From Rhodococcus sp. (in: high G+C Gram-positive bacteria) (lineage in GTDB: Bacteria; Actinomycetota; Actinomycetes; Mycobacteriales; Mycobacteriaceae), in contig NZ_JAHFVG010000032.1 of assembly GCF_023264675.1 (NCBI RefSeq), positions 1 through 64,000 on the forward strand: a DNA stretch of 64,000 nucleotides, written 5' to 3'. Below, one piece after another: positions 53,878-61,950 of the stretch. The notes beneath the pieces were generated by a model. That model ran no database searches, had not been told where the DNA came from, and saw nothing but the letters and a program-made list of their open reading frames with translations. The translations under genes were made by a program, and so were the position numbers. How positions within the stretch are numbered: position 1 is the stretch's first letter; each line of letters opens with the position of its first letter.

Positions 53878-53915
53878 CCGCGGGACCGGACCCCATGAAG
53901 GGCCCGGTCCCGCGG
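53878..53915 (-). terminator. Strong hairpin after the 53945-54328 gene
   Basis: A 16-bp stem with one mismatch (CCGCGGGACCGGACCC at 53878-53893 against GGGCCCGGTCCCGCGG at 53900-53915) and a 6-base loop. It lies 29 bases beyond the stop codon at 53945 and is followed on the minus strand by TGTTTGCGTT. It is also in the right place to act on read-through from the other strand. Confidence 0.75.
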
Positions 53916-53944
53916 CGGAAGGAGAGAGGGTGGTGCGAGTGCGA

Positions 53945-54328
53945 TCAGCTGGCGCGCAAGAACGAAGACTTGGTGACGATCTCGGGTACGGCTTCGGTGA
54001 CCTCGCGGCGAGCAGCGACCTCGTCTATGTCGCCGACGAGCAACGACACGAGCGCGTCGGGTTCGGTCAGCCACGCGACGGTCATGGTGCGAAGTTCGCT
54101 CGACATGAACAGGCCGCTCATCTCGAGAGCTTCGATCCACTCGGCCACGGCCTCGGGCGTCGCCTCAGGAATCGACTCGCGGTCGAGCAGCGCAACTTCG
54201 AATTCGTAGCAGAAGAACGAACGCATCATGTCCAACTGGCTCGAGGAGATCGAAGCCGCGTCGGCCGAGGTCTCGTCGAGCGTGACCGATGAGGTCGCAA
54301 TGCCTGGACGGGAATCTGCGAGTGTCAT
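53945..54328 (-). CDS. Small protein of unrecognised family (member A)
   Basis: A soluble protein of 127 residues that I cannot assign to a known family. After a Thr/Ser-rich N-terminus it has a compact helical block, SFFCYEFEVALLDRESI, then VAEWIEALEMSGLF, then VAWLTEPDALVSLL and DIDEVAARREVTEAVPEI. The same pattern (F-x-YEF, EW-xx-AL-xxx-GLF, AW, DEV-xx-RR) is seen in the 103-residue protein at 60901-61212, so the window holds two paralogues. It is flanked by a terminator and a promoter with an inverted repeat, so it is a free-standing unit. Confidence 0.6.
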   Translation of the reverse strand: MTLADSRPGIATSSVTLDETSADAASISSSQLDMMRSFFCYEFEVALLDRESIPEATPEAVAEWIEALEMSGLFMSSELRTMTVAWLTEPDALVSLLVGDIDEVAARREVTEAVPEIVTKSSFLRAS

Positions 54329-54406
54329 GATTGTCTCCTTCGATCGGCGTCGCTGTGCGGTACACCAAGGCCGACTGTTCTGGACCTGCTCGGCACCGTT
54401 TTCATA

Positions 54407-54430
54407 TCGTTACGAATTGACTTGTAACGA
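54407..54430. promoter_or_regulatory. Inverted repeat in the gap between member A and the MFS gene
   Basis: TCGTTAC (54407-54413) and GTAACGA (54424-54430) are exact complements with a 10-base spacer in an A/T-rich patch. It is 79 bases upstream of the 53945-54328 gene. A GATATGA box just beyond it on the minus strand could be its -10. The remaining part of the 297-base gap up to the MFS start at 54626 shows no further clear structure. Confidence 0.45.
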
Positions 54431-54625
54431 ATTTGAGCTCTTGCCCGATCAGTTGAAACTACGCTCTGCCTGACGCGTGTCGCCAGACCAAACCGGATGA
54501 TGTGATAAGCGTCACAGTTGTTTGGCCAATCCGCCCGGCGCCCTGATTCGAATCATCTTCAATCCAATCCGTCATGGCGGTGCGGTCAGGCAAATCGCCC
54601 GAATCACCAGGTACCGTTGCGTGTC

Positions 54626-55831
54626 GTGGTCGACAAGTCAGCGCAGGTCCAGGCTCGCGCACGCCGCGCGAGGGCGGCAGTTTTCGGTGTTTTCGGTGTG
54701 AACGGCTTCCTCTTCGCCATCTGGGTCGTCCACATTCCGAGCGTCGAGCGTCGAACCGAAATATCGCATTCCACTCTCGGCTCACTCCTTCTGATCCTCG
54801 CCGTCGGCGCCATCGTCGGCATGCAGACCTCGGGCCCCCTGTCCGATCGCTTCGGTAGTAATCGACTCGTTACAATCGCCGGCGTCGGGCTCTCGTGCGC
54901 ACTCCTCGGTCCGGCGCTCTCGACTCACGTCGTGGCACTCGGCGCCTCCTTGTTCGTTTTCGGGATGTTCAACGGAGCTCTCGACGTCTCGATGAACTCG
55001 CAGGCGGTTGATATCGAGCGGTTGTACCCGCGTCCGATCATGTCCTCCTTTCACGCTCTGTTCTCGGTAGGCGGAGTTGTGGGCTCCCTCGTGGGCGCGG
55101 TCACACTCTCGGCGGATGTGCCCATCACCGTGTCCATGGGCGGTGCCGCTGTCCTCGGTGCGGCATCCATCGCCCTCTGCCGCCCGTTCCTGATGTCCGA
55201 CGCGGCCGACCGGGCGGCGGATTCCGGGACGTCCGAGCAGAAAGTCCACGGACACTTCTCCTCACGTGTACTCGCCCTCGGCGCACTCGCCTTCGCGCTC
55301 CTGCTCTCCGAGGGAGTGGCCAACGACTGGAGCACCCTGCAGGTCAAGGAACACCTCGGAACGTCCGACGGCACGGCTGCGCTGGCCTTCGGGTTCTTCG
55401 CCGCCATGATGACGGTCGGCCGTTTCTGCGCCGACCGAATCAGTGGGCGGTTCGGTGCTGTCGCCGTCGTTCGCTACGGGAATCTGATCGCCGCAGCGGG
55501 AATGGCTCTCGTTCTCGTTTCCGACCTGCTTCCGCTGACCCTCGTCGGATGGGCGGCGTTCGGTCTCGGGCTGTCCGGCAGCGTCCCTCAGATCTTCACC
55601 AGCGCCGGAAACCTCGGATCGGGCGCAGCGGCCACGAACATGTCCCGTGTCGTCGGTATGGGCTATGTGGGTCTGCTCGCAGGCCCGGCGATCATCGGGT
55701 GGATCTCCCACTTCGTATCTCTCACCACAGCGATGGCCGTTCCACTGGCCCTCACTCTGATTGCCGCACTGGCCGCCGGAACGGTTCGACCGCGACGAAC
55801 GCATGGCGTTCGTCCACCCGCACAAGTTTGA
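54626..55831 (+). CDS. MFS transporter (YbjJ-type)
   Basis: A membrane protein of 401 residues with 12 predicted helices of the major facilitator superfamily. The first helix is FGVFGVNGFLFAIWVVHIP, the loop 2-3 has SGPLSDRFGSNRL, and the SMNSQAVDIERLYPRPIMSSFHALFSVGGVVGSLVGA stretch is typical of the YbjJ/fucose-permease-like branch. The substrate cannot be inferred. The GTG at 54626 has AGGT upstream. There is no regulator next to it. Confidence 0.85.
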   Translation: MVDKSAQVQARARRARAAVFGVFGVNGFLFAIWVVHIPSVERRTEISHSTLGSLLLILAVGAIVGMQTSGPLSDRFGSNRLVTIAGVGLSCALLGPALSTHVVALGASLFVFGMFNGALDVSMNSQAVDIERLYPRPIMSSFHALFSVGGVVGSLVGAVTLSADVPITVSMGGAAVLGAASIALCRPFLMSDAADRAADSGTSEQKVHGHFSSRVLALGALAFALLLSEGVANDWSTLQVKEHLGTSDGTAALAFGFFAAMMTVGRFCADRISGRFGAVAVVRYGNLIAAAGMALVLVSDLLPLTLVGWAAFGLGLSGSVPQIFTSAGNLGSGAAATNMSRVVGMGYVGLLAGPAIIGWISHFVSLTTAMAVPLALTLIAALAAGTVRPRRTHGVRPPAQV

Positions 55832-55910
55832 CAGCCTCTTCACATCGCATGCTCAGCGTCGTGATGCATCCTCGTAGGCGAAGACGGCGTACAGAAGGGG
55901 GTGTTCGGAC

Positions 55911-56615
55911 TTGAGTTCCGACACGGACAGCATGGAACTGATCGAACTGGAAAGCTTCGAACCGGAATCCGACGACGCGAACGCATCGCAGCGACGCAGG
56001 CGCACGACCATCCGACTGGGAGCGGCTGCCATTGCAGTGGTCGCCCTGATCGTCGTGCTCGCGGTGCTACCGATCGCCGGCGTCACGTATCCGTATTCGC
56101 GCGCGATCGTGCCGAGCCTTTCGGACCCGTCCGACGCAGCGCTGAAAGCCTTCGGCCTCACTCCGGTTCTCCTCGCGGTGGCCGGACTGACCGTCGTCGC
56201 GCTCGTACGCGCACTGCCGTACGGCATCGGTGCGGTCATCACACTCGTCGTCGGTGCCTCGTTGACGACAGCGGCGGTCAGAACGTGGGCCGACGGGCTG
56301 GTACCGGCATCGGCATTGCCCAACGGCAACGTCACGGCCTGCATCGCATTGATCTGCGCGGCGACGCTGGTTGCCTCACGTGCATTTCTACCGATGGTGT
56401 GGGGCCTGGGAACTGTGGCCGCCGCGACGGTGTCCGCCGGCGCGGTGCTCGGCGGTTCGGCGACCGTGGTCGGCATCTTCACCACTGCGGCCATCGTCGC
56501 TGCATGGTGGGCGGGGTCCTCGGCCGTGATGCTTTACTCCCCCGTCGCCGCCGAGCGGGAAGCCCAGAATCCCCTCGATACCGCGGCCATGGCGCTGAAG
56601 CGACGACTGGGCTGA
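55911..56615 (+). CDS. Hypothetical membrane protein
   Basis: A protein of 234 residues, acidic at the N-terminus (MELIELESFEPESDD), then a basic RRRRT stretch and five or so hydrophobic segments (AAIAVVALIVVLAVLPIAG; LLAVAGLTVVALVRALP; GAVITLVVGASLTTAAV; and two more) with a short cytoplasmic tail. No known domain is recognised. The TTG at 55911 has AGAAGGGGG at about ten bases; an ATG at 55932 is possible. It converges with pntB across a 28-bp perfect terminator hairpin. Confidence 0.65.
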   Translation: MSSDTDSMELIELESFEPESDDANASQRRRRTTIRLGAAAIAVVALIVVLAVLPIAGVTYPYSRAIVPSLSDPSDAALKAFGLTPVLLAVAGLTVVALVRALPYGIGAVITLVVGASLTTAAVRTWADGLVPASALPNGNVTACIALICAATLVASRAFLPMVWGLGTVAAATVSAGAVLGGSATVVGIFTTAAIVAAWWAGSSAVMLYSPVAAEREAQNPLDTAAMALKRRLG

Positions 56616-56626
56616 GAGCAGGCACC

Positions 56627-56687
56627 AGACGAAACAACGGTGCGCGTGCAGTCGGGGATCGACTGCACGCGCACCGTTGTTTCGTCT
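56627..56687. terminator. 28-bp perfect convergent hairpin between the membrane gene and pntB
   Basis: The arm at 56627-56654 (starting AGACGAAACAACGGTGCGCG) is exactly complementary to 56660-56687, with a 5-base loop. It lies 12 bases after one stop codon and 5 bases before the other, so it should act on transcripts from both sides. There is no T tract. Confidence 0.85.
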
Positions 56688-56692
56688 TCGGG

Positions 56693-58135
56693 TCAGAGGG
56701 CTTTGAGTTCCTCGATGACCGAGTTGACCGACTTCTTCGCATCGCCGAACAGCATCGACGTGCGGTCCGCGGTGAACAGCGGATTGTCGATACCTGCATA
56801 TCCGGAACTCATCGAACGCTTGAGCACGATCACCGAACGCGATTCGTCGACATTGAGGATCGGCATGCCATGGATCGGGGACGACGGATCGTTGCGTGCC
56901 GCCGGGTTGGTGACGTCGTTGGCTCCGATGACGATGGTGACGTCGGTTCGGTTGAACTCCCCGTTGATGTCGTCCATTTCCTTCATCGCGTCGTAATCGA
57001 CGTCGGCTTCGGCGAGCAGCACGTTCATATGGCCCGGCATACGTCCGGCGACGGGGTGGATCGCGTACTTGACCTCGACGCCCTTGCTCTCGAGAATCGT
57101 TGCCATGTCCTTGACCGCGTGCTGTGCCTGCGCAACGGCCAATCCGTAACCCGGTACGACTATCACCTGCGAGGCGTACGCCATCTGAATCGCAGCATCG
57201 GCAGCCGAGGTCGCCTTCACCGTGCCGCCCGAGGCGTCCGCGCCCGGTCCGGCGTCGGAACCGCCGCCGCCGAAGGAACCGAACACGATCGCCGGAATGG
57301 ACCGGTTCATCGCCGTCGCCATGAGGTTGGTCAGGATCGTGCCGGACGCGCCGACGATCATGCCTGCCACGATCATCGCCGTGTTGTTGAGCGCCAGACC
57401 CGCGGCGGCCGCGGACAGACCCGTCAGGGCGTTGAGCAGCGAGATGACGACGGGCATGTCGGCGCCGCCGATCGGGAACACCACGAACAACCCCATGAGG
57501 GCCGCCGCGAGGAGCACCAACACGATGAACCACACCGTCGTGCCTTCACCCGGAGTTGCCTTGACGCCGATGTAGATCGACACTCCGACCGCCAGGATCA
57601 GCAACACGATGTTGGTCAGCTGGAAGATGCGGGCGTTCTTGACGAATGCCTTCTCGACGTTCTTGTTCAGCAGTTCCTGCAGCTTCAGGAACGCCACCAG
57701 CGAGCCCCAGAAGGAGACCGAGCCGATGATCGCGGCGAACAGCGAGCCGATGACGATGTGAATCGTCGGTTCTTCGCCGTGCTGGAATGCGGAGAAGCCG
57801 TCGGTCTCGATGAACTCCGACCATGCGATGAGCGCGACGGTGCCACCGCCGACGCCGTTGAACAGCGCCACGAGCTGCGGCATGGCCGTCATCTTGGTGC
57901 GTTTGGCCGGCGGAACACCGAGAAGCACACCGATCGCCAGACCGGCCACGATGAGGATCCAGTTGACGGCTGCGGTGTCGCGAACCTCGATCAGCGTGGC
58001 GACAACGGCGATACCCATACCGATTCCGGCGATCCAGTTGCCGCGGACCGCGGTCTTCGGCCCGGTCAGGCCCATCAGACCGTAGATGAACATGCCGAAC
58101 GCGATGATGTAGAGAATATTGACGAGATTGTTCAT
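56693..58135 (-). CDS. pntB: NAD(P) transhydrogenase subunit beta
   Basis: A protein of 480 residues. The first about 270 residues hold eight or nine membrane helices (NILYIIAFGMFIYGLMGLTGPKTA ...). The rest is the NADP-binding domain dIII with VIVVPGYGLAVAQAQHAVKDMA, YAIHPVAGRMPGHMNVLLAEA, VIGANDVTNPAARNDPSSPIHGMPIL and KRSMSSGYAGIDNPLF. It pairs proton flow with hydride transfer from NADH to NADP. Its ATG overlaps the pntAb stop by one base. Confidence 0.97.
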   Translation of the reverse strand: MNNLVNILYIIAFGMFIYGLMGLTGPKTAVRGNWIAGIGMGIAVVATLIEVRDTAAVNWILIVAGLAIGVLLGVPPAKRTKMTAMPQLVALFNGVGGGTVALIAWSEFIETDGFSAFQHGEEPTIHIVIGSLFAAIIGSVSFWGSLVAFLKLQELLNKNVEKAFVKNARIFQLTNIVLLILAVGVSIYIGVKATPGEGTTVWFIVLVLLAAALMGLFVVFPIGGADMPVVISLLNALTGLSAAAAGLALNNTAMIVAGMIVGASGTILTNLMATAMNRSIPAIVFGSFGGGGSDAGPGADASGGTVKATSAADAAIQMAYASQVIVVPGYGLAVAQAQHAVKDMATILESKGVEVKYAIHPVAGRMPGHMNVLLAEADVDYDAMKEMDDINGEFNRTDVTIVIGANDVTNPAARNDPSSPIHGMPILNVDESRSVIVLKRSMSSGYAGIDNPLFTADRTSMLFGDAKKSVNSVIEELKAL

Positions 58136-58461
58136 CAGGAATCAGCACCCTTCTTCACAACGGCGGGTGCAGGCTTGGACTTGAACATCCCGAGCATGCG
58201 GTCGGTGACGAGGAAGCCGCCGACGACGTTGAGCGTGCCGAAGATCAGCGCGACGAACGCGATGATCCGAACGCCCCACGACGCGTCCTCGGGCAGGCGC
58301 CCGAGAACGATGAGAGCGCCGAGCACAACGATGCCGTGAATGGCGTTGGTGCCCGACATCAGCGGAGTGTGCAAGGTATTGGGAACCTTCGAGATCACCG
58401 CGAAGCCGACGAAGCCGGCCAACACGAGAATCGCGATGTTCGCAAGAAGCGGGGTGTACAT
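58135..58461 (-). CDS. pntAb: NAD(P) transhydrogenase subunit alpha 2 (membrane part)
   Basis: A membrane protein of 108 residues with three or four helices, matching the PntA2 membrane segment: LLANIAILVLAGFVGFAVISKVPNTLHTPLMSGTNAIHGIVVLGALIVLG. The VPNTLHTPLMSGTNA block is highly conserved. In E. coli this part is the C-terminus of PntA; here it is separate, as in Rhodospirillum and mycobacteria. Both ends overlap neighbours by one base (TGATG), so the three subunits are coupled. Confidence 0.96.
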   Translation of the reverse strand: MYTPLLANIAILVLAGFVGFAVISKVPNTLHTPLMSGTNAIHGIVVLGALIVLGRLPEDASWGVRIIAFVALIFGTLNVVGGFLVTDRMLGMFKSKPAPAVVKKGADS

Positions 58462-59540
58462 CAGGCTTGGTCCTTCCGGGTCACACAGGACTGCGCGAGC
58501 ACCTCGTCCGAGAAATCGGGCGCGAGAGCGCCGTTCTCGTCGAGCAGAAGCTCCAGCAGGGCGGACACGTTCTTCGAATACAGCTCACTGGCGTGCTCGG
58601 GCATCGTGGCAGGCAAGTTGAGCGGTGAGCAGATGGTGACGTCGTGCTTGACGACGGTCTCACCCGGCTCGGTCAACTCGCAGTTGCCACCGGTCTCACC
58701 GGCGAGGTCGACCACGACACTGCCGGGCTTCATACCCTCGACGGCAGCGGCCGTGACCAGCCGCGGCGCCGGGCGTCCCGGCACGAGAGCGGTGGTGATG
58801 ACGACGTCGAAGCCCTTGATCGCTTCTTCGAGGGCCTGCTGCTGCGCAGCACGCTCGTCGTCGGTCAGCTCGCGGGCGTACCCACCTTCACCGGCGGCGT
58901 CGATACCGAGATCGAGCCACTGCGCTCCCACCGAGCGGACCTGATCGGCCACCTCGGGGCGTACGTCGTAGCCGGTCGGGCGGCCACCGAGACGCTTCGC
59001 CGTCGCCAAGGCCTGAAGACCCGCGACACCGACACCGAGCACCAGGACTGTCGCCGGCTTGACCGTGCCTGCGGCGGTGGTGAGCATCGGGAAGAACCGC
59101 GTCGACTCGGACGCCGCCAGAATCACCGCTTTGTACCCGGCAACGTTGGCCTGCGAGGACAGGGCGTCCATGACCTGCGCGCGCGAGATACGCGGAATGG
59201 CCTCGACGGCGAACGCTTGCACGCCCGCGGCCGCCAGTGCGTCGATCTTGTTGTCCGCGTTGCGCGGTGCCAGGAATCCGATCAATGTCGAACCCTGCGC
59301 CAATTTGGCGATCTCGGCATCCGTGGGAGGTGCAACCTTGACCACGACGTCGGCAGACCAGGCGTCACCGATCTCCGCACCGGCTTCGACGTACAGCTCG
59401 TCCGGGATGAGAGCCGACAGACCGGCTCCCGACTCGACGACGACATGCACACCCTTGCCGATCAACGATGCAACGATCTTCGGAACCAGCGCAACGCGAC
59501 GCTCGCCGTCCCCGGACTCACGGACGACACCGACTCGCAT
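58461..59540 (-). CDS. pntAa: NAD(P) transhydrogenase subunit alpha 1 (NAD domain)
   Basis: A soluble protein of 359 residues of the alanine-dehydrogenase/PNT fold that binds NAD(H). Marks are VVRESGDGERRVALVP at the start, QANVAGYKAVILAA near residue 134 and VLVLGVGVAGLQALATAKRLGG near 170, then GRPAPRLVTAAAVEGMKPGSVVVDLAGETGGNCELT. Its ATG at 59540 (GTG at 59546 possible) begins the pntAa-pntAb-pntB operon. The divergent 300-base gap contains its promoter. Confidence 0.96.
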   Translation of the reverse strand: MRVGVVRESGDGERRVALVPKIVASLIGKGVHVVVESGAGLSALIPDELYVEAGAEIGDAWSADVVVKVAPPTDAEIAKLAQGSTLIGFLAPRNADNKIDALAAAGVQAFAVEAIPRISRAQVMDALSSQANVAGYKAVILAASESTRFFPMLTTAAGTVKPATVLVLGVGVAGLQALATAKRLGGRPTGYDVRPEVADQVRSVGAQWLDLGIDAAGEGGYARELTDDERAAQQQALEEAIKGFDVVITTALVPGRPAPRLVTAAAVEGMKPGSVVVDLAGETGGNCELTEPGETVVKHDVTICSPLNLPATMPEHASELYSKNVSALLELLLDENGALAPDFSDEVLAQSCVTRKDQA

Positions 59541-59840
59541 CGTCACCCCACTGCTCGTCCCGCTCTGTGTGCTCTGCGATGTTTCCAATTCTCTGCTTTC
59601 GTAAGTTTCGATGGTGCCTGCGGTGGCGAACGGGGGTAACCGCGCGGCAAGCAGGCAAAGCCCAGCGTCAAGGCACAAGGTCCCTGATGATAGCCAGAGC
59701 AGGCAGACCTTAGGTAACCCACGCCACAGAGCTTCGGCGTCTGAATCGAATCCGAAAGCTCGGTGACGTGCACGCGCACCATATGCTGTGACAGACCTCA
59801 TAGCGAGTCGGCAGCGTGGTGTGCACCTACAGTGATCGAC
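59541..59840. other. Divergent promoter region between pntAa and the HIT gene
   Basis: This 300-base gap holds no supportable gene and should contain the promoters of both flanking genes. It is interrupted by moderately A/T-rich patches (GCTTTCGTAAGTTTC near 59597; CACCATATGCTGTGAC near 59778), but I cannot name a convincing -10/-35 pair or operator. Confidence 0.5.
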
Positions 59841-60278
59841 GTGAACAGCTGCGTATTCTGTGCCATCGTCGCCGGCGACGCGCCGTCGGTCACCGTTCTC
59901 GAGACCGACAGGGTCAAGGCCTTCTTGGATATTCGACCGATCTCACGCGGACATGTCTTGGTAATTCCCAAGACTCACTCAGCGGATCTCGATGCATTGG
60001 AACCTGATCTCGGAAGCGCAGTCTTCGAGGCCGGTCAACGGATCTCGCGCGCACTGCGTCGATCCGATCTGCGGACCGATGGTGCAAATCTCGTTGTCAA
60101 CGACGGCAAAGCGGCCTTCCAGACGGTCTTCCACACCCACCTGCACGTCGTTCCGAGATGGGCCGGGGACAAGCTGCGATTCGCCGCCGGATTCGTGACC
60201 AGGCGCTCCCGCGAGCCGGAGGCGACTGCGGCAGCGATTCGCGTCGGTCTGGAGCGCCTCGCAGCCGAGCAACGGTGA
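59841..60278 (+). CDS. HIT-family nucleotide hydrolase
   Basis: A protein of 145 residues of the histidine-triad superfamily, which hydrolyses AMP-linked nucleotides such as AMP-lysine or AMP-NH2. It begins SCVFCAIVAGDAPSVTV and contains DIRPISRGHVLVIPKTHSADL. The triad HxHxH reads FHTHLHVVPRW. The GTG at 59841 (MNSCVFCAIVAGD) matches typical HIT starts; a GTG at 59832 is possible. Its stop overlaps the start of the peptidase E gene (GTGA). Confidence 0.93.
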   Translation: MNSCVFCAIVAGDAPSVTVLETDRVKAFLDIRPISRGHVLVIPKTHSADLDALEPDLGSAVFEAGQRISRALRRSDLRTDGANLVVNDGKAAFQTVFHTHLHVVPRWAGDKLRFAAGFVTRRSREPEATAAAIRVGLERLAAEQR

Positions 60279-60904
60279 AGTTGTTTCTCGCGTCGTACCG
60301 TTTCGGCGCCCACACATCGGAGTTCGCCGCGCTGACCGGTGGACCCGGGCCTGTCGCAGTGATCGCCAACGCAGCCGACAGCTGGCCTGCAGCCGCCCGA
60401 GAATCCGCGGTGACGAGCGAGCTGCGTGCGTTACGCGAACTCGGCTACGAACCCGAGGAACTCGACCTTCGGCAGTTCGACGGCCGCCCTGCCGATCTCG
60501 CCACGCGACTCGACGCGGTCGACGCAGTGTGGATTCGGGGCGGCAACACCTTCGTCCTCAGGTCACAGCTTCGGCTCGGTGGCGCCGACGACGCACTGGT
60601 CTCGCGGGTCCGCGATGGCAGCGTGGTCTTCGCCGGTTACAGCGCGGGAGCATGCATCGCTTCGCCGTCCCTTCGGGGCGTCGAGGCAGCCGACGATCCT
60701 TCCGATGTCACCGATCGCGCGGTGATGTGGGACGGGCTCGGACTGGTAGATCTCGCATTCGTGCCGCACTTCGGGTCGATCCTCGACGAAGCCGGTGCGG
60801 GCCAGGCGATGGTCGACCGATTCGAGCGCGAGCAGGTTCCCTATCTGACGCTGACCGACGAACAGGTGTTCGTCGTCGACGGCGAACGCGCTGAGCGTCT
60901 CTAG
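60275..60904 (+). CDS. Peptidase E (S51 dipeptidase)-like protein
   Basis: A protein of 209 residues with the class-I glutamine-amidotransferase-like fold of alpha-aspartyl dipeptidase. The nucleophile serine is S123 in FAGYSAGACIASPS, preceded by VWIRGGNTFVLRSQL. LAFVPHFGSILDEAGA provides the histidine region. It starts with GTG overlapping the HIT stop by 4 bases, and converges with the small member-B gene with a 4-base overlap. It hydrolyses Asp-X dipeptides in characterised relatives. Confidence 0.88.
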   Translation: MKLFLASYRFGAHTSEFAALTGGPGPVAVIANAADSWPAAARESAVTSELRALRELGYEPEELDLRQFDGRPADLATRLDAVDAVWIRGGNTFVLRSQLRLGGADDALVSRVRDGSVVFAGYSAGACIASPSLRGVEAADDPSDVTDRAVMWDGLGLVDLAFVPHFGSILDEAGAGQAMVDRFEREQVPYLTLTDEQVFVVDGERAERL

Positions 60905-61212
60905 CCGAACTGTGCGATCGGCGCCAACCGGTCGAGTGATGCCCACGCCATGGTGCAGCGTCGGCGGGTGACCTCGTCGGCGTCGAGCAGAAGCATGTCG
61001 AGCAACAGACGAGGCTGTTGTCTCCAGGCAGCTTCGGCGTCGGCGATGGTCGCACGTTCGAACAATCCACACTGCGCGAGTGCGTCGGTCCACTCCCCGA
61101 CGTCGCCGCGGTGGATGGTTTCGATGGTGTCGTAATCGACTCCGCCGCCTTGAAATTCGTACGAGAACATCGCGGCCACAAAATTCCACGACGTCGGGTG
61201 TTGATCCATCAT
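60901..61212 (-). CDS. Small protein of unrecognised family (member B)
   Basis: A protein of 103 residues, soluble and helical, beginning MMDQHPTSWNFVAAMFSYEFQG. It shares the pattern F-x-YEF, VGEWTDALAQCGLF, AAWRQQP and DADEVTRRR with the 127-residue protein at 53945-54328, indicating a paralogous family within this window. GGAGG lies eight bases before the first ATG, so the gene is well supported. Function unknown. It converges with the peptidase E gene. Confidence 0.65.
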   Translation of the reverse strand: MMDQHPTSWNFVAAMFSYEFQGGGVDYDTIETIHRGDVGEWTDALAQCGLFERATIADAEAAWRQQPRLLLDMLLLDADEVTRRRCTMAWASLDRLAPIAQFG

Positions 61213-61407
61213 CTTCGGACCTCCGTATCGGCCGGCGCGTGCGCCGAACCTGTAGAACCGCTGGCCTGGACGCTAGACCTCGGAGCTACACGTTTGCGTT
61301 GCGCCGACGCATCGATCAGGTAACAGAGTTACTGAAGTGACAGATGTGAACAATGAGCCACGGCTTTGCTCCACCTCGATCGCGGCGCATCGGTAGGCTC
61401 CTCCCTC

Positions 61408-61941
61408 GTGTGGAAGAGGGGAACCATCATCTGCGGCGCAGCACTGTCGATCGCCGCGCTGTCGATCGCCGCGACGAGCTGTTCGGCCGACGACGGCGAG
61501 GCCGAGGAATCGGAGCACACCTCGTCCGAACGACCCGCGACGGAAGAATTGTTCGTCGGCGAGTGCGGTTCGATGAACGACAACGACCTGGCCACCATCA
61601 CCGGTGTGCCCGGCCTCGTCTCCACCTCGCGAAACTCGATTCGCTGCCGATGGGACGCCGTCGACACCGGCGCGTATGCGATGTTCACGTGGTACCGCGG
61701 CAGCCCCATCGACCGCGAACGCGCCGTCGCCGGCCAGATCGGACGCGAGATCGGCGTCATCGACGCCGACGGGCATCCGGGATTCACCGCACGAGGAACC
61801 GACTCGTCCTGCGAGGCAGGCGTCGAGTCCGGCGACGGATTTCTGCACTGGTCCCTCAACTACGTCTATGCCGTGCCGCCTCGCGATGCCTGCGACGTCG
61901 TGGCCGATCTCGCCCGCGCCACCGTCGAGAATGCGCAGTAG
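61408..61941 (+). CDS. DUF3558-like lipoprotein
   Basis: A protein of 177 residues with a lipoprotein signal (MWKRGTIICGAALSIAALSIAATSC) and a mature domain with DUF3558-like features: a Ser/Thr/Glu-rich linker, then ECGSMNDNDLATITGVPG, SIRCRWDAVDTGAYAMFTWYRGSPI and a C-terminal CDVVADLARATV. Two pairs of conserved cysteines may form disulfides outside the membrane. The GTG at 61408 lacks a ribosome-binding site, and TAGGCT lies nine bases upstream, so the mRNA may be leaderless. The next gene encodes a second lipoprotein. Confidence 0.75.
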   Translation: MWKRGTIICGAALSIAALSIAATSCSADDGEAEESEHTSSERPATEELFVGECGSMNDNDLATITGVPGLVSTSRNSIRCRWDAVDTGAYAMFTWYRGSPIDRERAVAGQIGREIGVIDADGHPGFTARGTDSSCEAGVESGDGFLHWSLNYVYAVPPRDACDVVADLARATVENAQ

Positions 61942-61950
61942 GGGGCACCC

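Noticed and set aside
57124-58085. Plus-strand frames within pntB
   Set aside because: They are antisense shadows of a fully conserved transhydrogenase gene.
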